64,000 nucleotides of DNA from Curtobacterium flaccumfaciens UCD-AKU (lineage in GTDB: Bacteria > Actinomycetota > Actinomycetes > Actinomycetales > Microbacteriaceae). This document shows positions 63,487 through 64,000 of the stretch, one piece after another. The notes under the pieces are model-generated. The model had not been told where the DNA came from. It was given only the letters and a program-made list of their open reading frames with translations, and did no database searches. The DNA is taken from assembly GCF_000349565.1 (NCBI RefSeq), contig NZ_KB714629.1:120174-184173 (forward strand), in the 5' to 3' direction. The position numbers were made by a program, and so were the translations under genes. Positions within the stretch are counted from its first letter, which is position 1, and every line of letters starts with the position of its first letter.

Positions 63487-63530
63487 CGGCCTGGAGGCGC
63501 GGGGCGGCCCCGCACCGCGCCTCCAGGCCG
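63487..63530. terminator. 16-bp palindromic terminator built from GGCCTGGAGGC
   Basis: Arms 63487-63502 and 63515-63530 are fully complementary (CGGCCTGGAGGCGCGG on the left), loop 12. The most complete copy of the recurrent motif; lies between convergent genes. Confidence 0.8.
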
Positions 63531-63556
63531 CCGCGCGGTCGCGCCCACCGCGCATG

Positions 63557-63607
63557 GTGAGCAGAAGACGTCGGGTCCGCACCGCGAACCCGACGTCTTC
63601 TGCACAC
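63557..63607. repeat. inverted repeat with GTGAGCAGAAGACG arms
   Basis: Arms 63557-63576 and 63588-63607, 19 of 20 paired. The left arm contains the same 13-mer TGAGCAGAAGACG as the hairpin at 37917-37965. Confidence 0.8.
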
Positions 63608-63634
63608 TCATCGCCCCGACGTGGGGCGTGGGGA

Positions 63635-64000
63635 CTACTCCGCCGCCGCAGCCCGACGGCGGCGACGCACGATCAGCACACCCGCACCCGCCGCGAGCAA
63701 CAGGAACGCCACCAGCGCACCGGCACCCATCCCTGCGGCGCCCGTGAACGCGAGCTGCCCGTCCGCGGTGATCGTGATCGGGGTCCACCCGATCAGCGTG
63801 CCGTCCGCAGCCGTCACCGCCAACCGGTGCGCACCAGCCACCGTGTCGGCAGGGATCGTCACCCGGACCGTCCCGTCAGCAGCGACCACAGCCGTGCCGA
63901 TCAGCGTCGGCTCCGAGAACAACCACACGTTCACCGTGTCACCGGCAGACGCAGTACCCACCGTCACCGTGATGGTCTCCCCCGCACGAGCCGACGCCGG
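63635..64000 (-). CDS. sortase-anchored surface protein, C-terminal part
   Basis: The last 122 codons of a leftward gene whose start is beyond base 64000. A beta-rich repeat domain (TVNVWLFSEPTLIGTAVV, TVRVTIPADTVAGAH) is followed by the sorting signal LAFTG, a hydrophobic helix (GALVAFLLLAAGAGVLIV) and a basic tail of arginines. LAxTG is the class E sortase motif of high-GC actinobacteria, so the protein is cut and linked to the cell wall. The missing N-terminal part decides its function. Confidence 0.85.
   Translation of the reverse strand, partial: PASARAGETITVTVGTASAGDTVNVWLFSEPTLIGTAVVAADGTVRVTIPADTVAGAHRLAVTAADGTLIGWTPITITADGQLAFTGAAGMGAGALVAFLLLAAGAGVLIVRRRRRAAAAE

Overview
The window is about 70% G+C, with tightly packed genes, many GTG starts, ATGA/GTGA stop-start overlaps, an actinobacterial pst/PHO-box arrangement, ppk next to a NUDIX-histidine phosphatase fusion, clpS next to a DUF2017 gene, and a sortase substrate with an LAFTG sorting signal. 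Together these suggest a plant- or soil-associated member of the Microbacteriaceae (Curtobacterium-like). That assignment is inferred from gene content and style only.

Bases 1-15714 are an accessory block of type VII secretion (T7SS) character. It holds the N-terminal 843 codons of an FHA-FtsK/SpoIIIE (EccC/EssC-like) ATPase, a membrane-anchored type 1 periplasmic-binding-like protein, and a 919-residue coiled-coil lipoprotein. Beyond them lie a WXG100-like protein, an 1808-residue RHS/YD-repeat toxin with an ESX-like N-terminus, a four-helix membrane protein with an Imm1-like tail (probable immunity protein), and three small membrane proteins built from two shared modules. A second, smaller ESX-like set lies at 40734-43427: an ESX-like protein, a DUF1023 alpha/beta hydrolase and a lipoprotein.

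Bases 15910-23684 handle phosphate: ppk1-mutT1, then the PHO-box-controlled pstSCAB operon. Next come rskA-sigK, a possible structured RNA (25698-25793), a small membrane protein, tRNA-Lys(UUU) with a duplicated 3' half 61 bp downstream, and an SGNH hydrolase. Bases 28453-32534 are a galactose (Leloir) locus: galM-deoR diverging from galT-galK around a shared operator. Bases 33247-35654 are folD-glyA under a ZTP riboswitch. After that come clpS-DUF2017, a MarR/NmrA pair around a perfect palindrome, purU-yrdB-nagA, a GH92 mannosidase, a PatB-type aminotransferase, nagB with a DasR-like operator, a NUDIX gene, an iron/polyamine-type ABC transporter, nnrD and a histidine phosphatase. A sugar ABC transporter with a GH38 alpha-mannosidase, a PhzF-family gene, a lipoprotein and the end of a sortase-anchored surface protein close the window. 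The amino-sugar, galactose and mannoside genes fit growth on plant and fungal wall polymers.

The non-coding part is rich. At least fifteen genes, plus one short upstream ORF, have a NANNNT -10 box 6 or 7 nt before the start codon, so leaderless mRNAs are probably common. Intergenic DNA carries several families of long inverted repeats: an 11-bp motif GGCCTGGAGGC at eight loci, a dispersed ~105-bp element in two copies, and a shared 13-bp hairpin arm at two loci 25 kb apart. The most novel-looking material is the T7SS/RHS block with its modular membrane proteins, and these repeat families.
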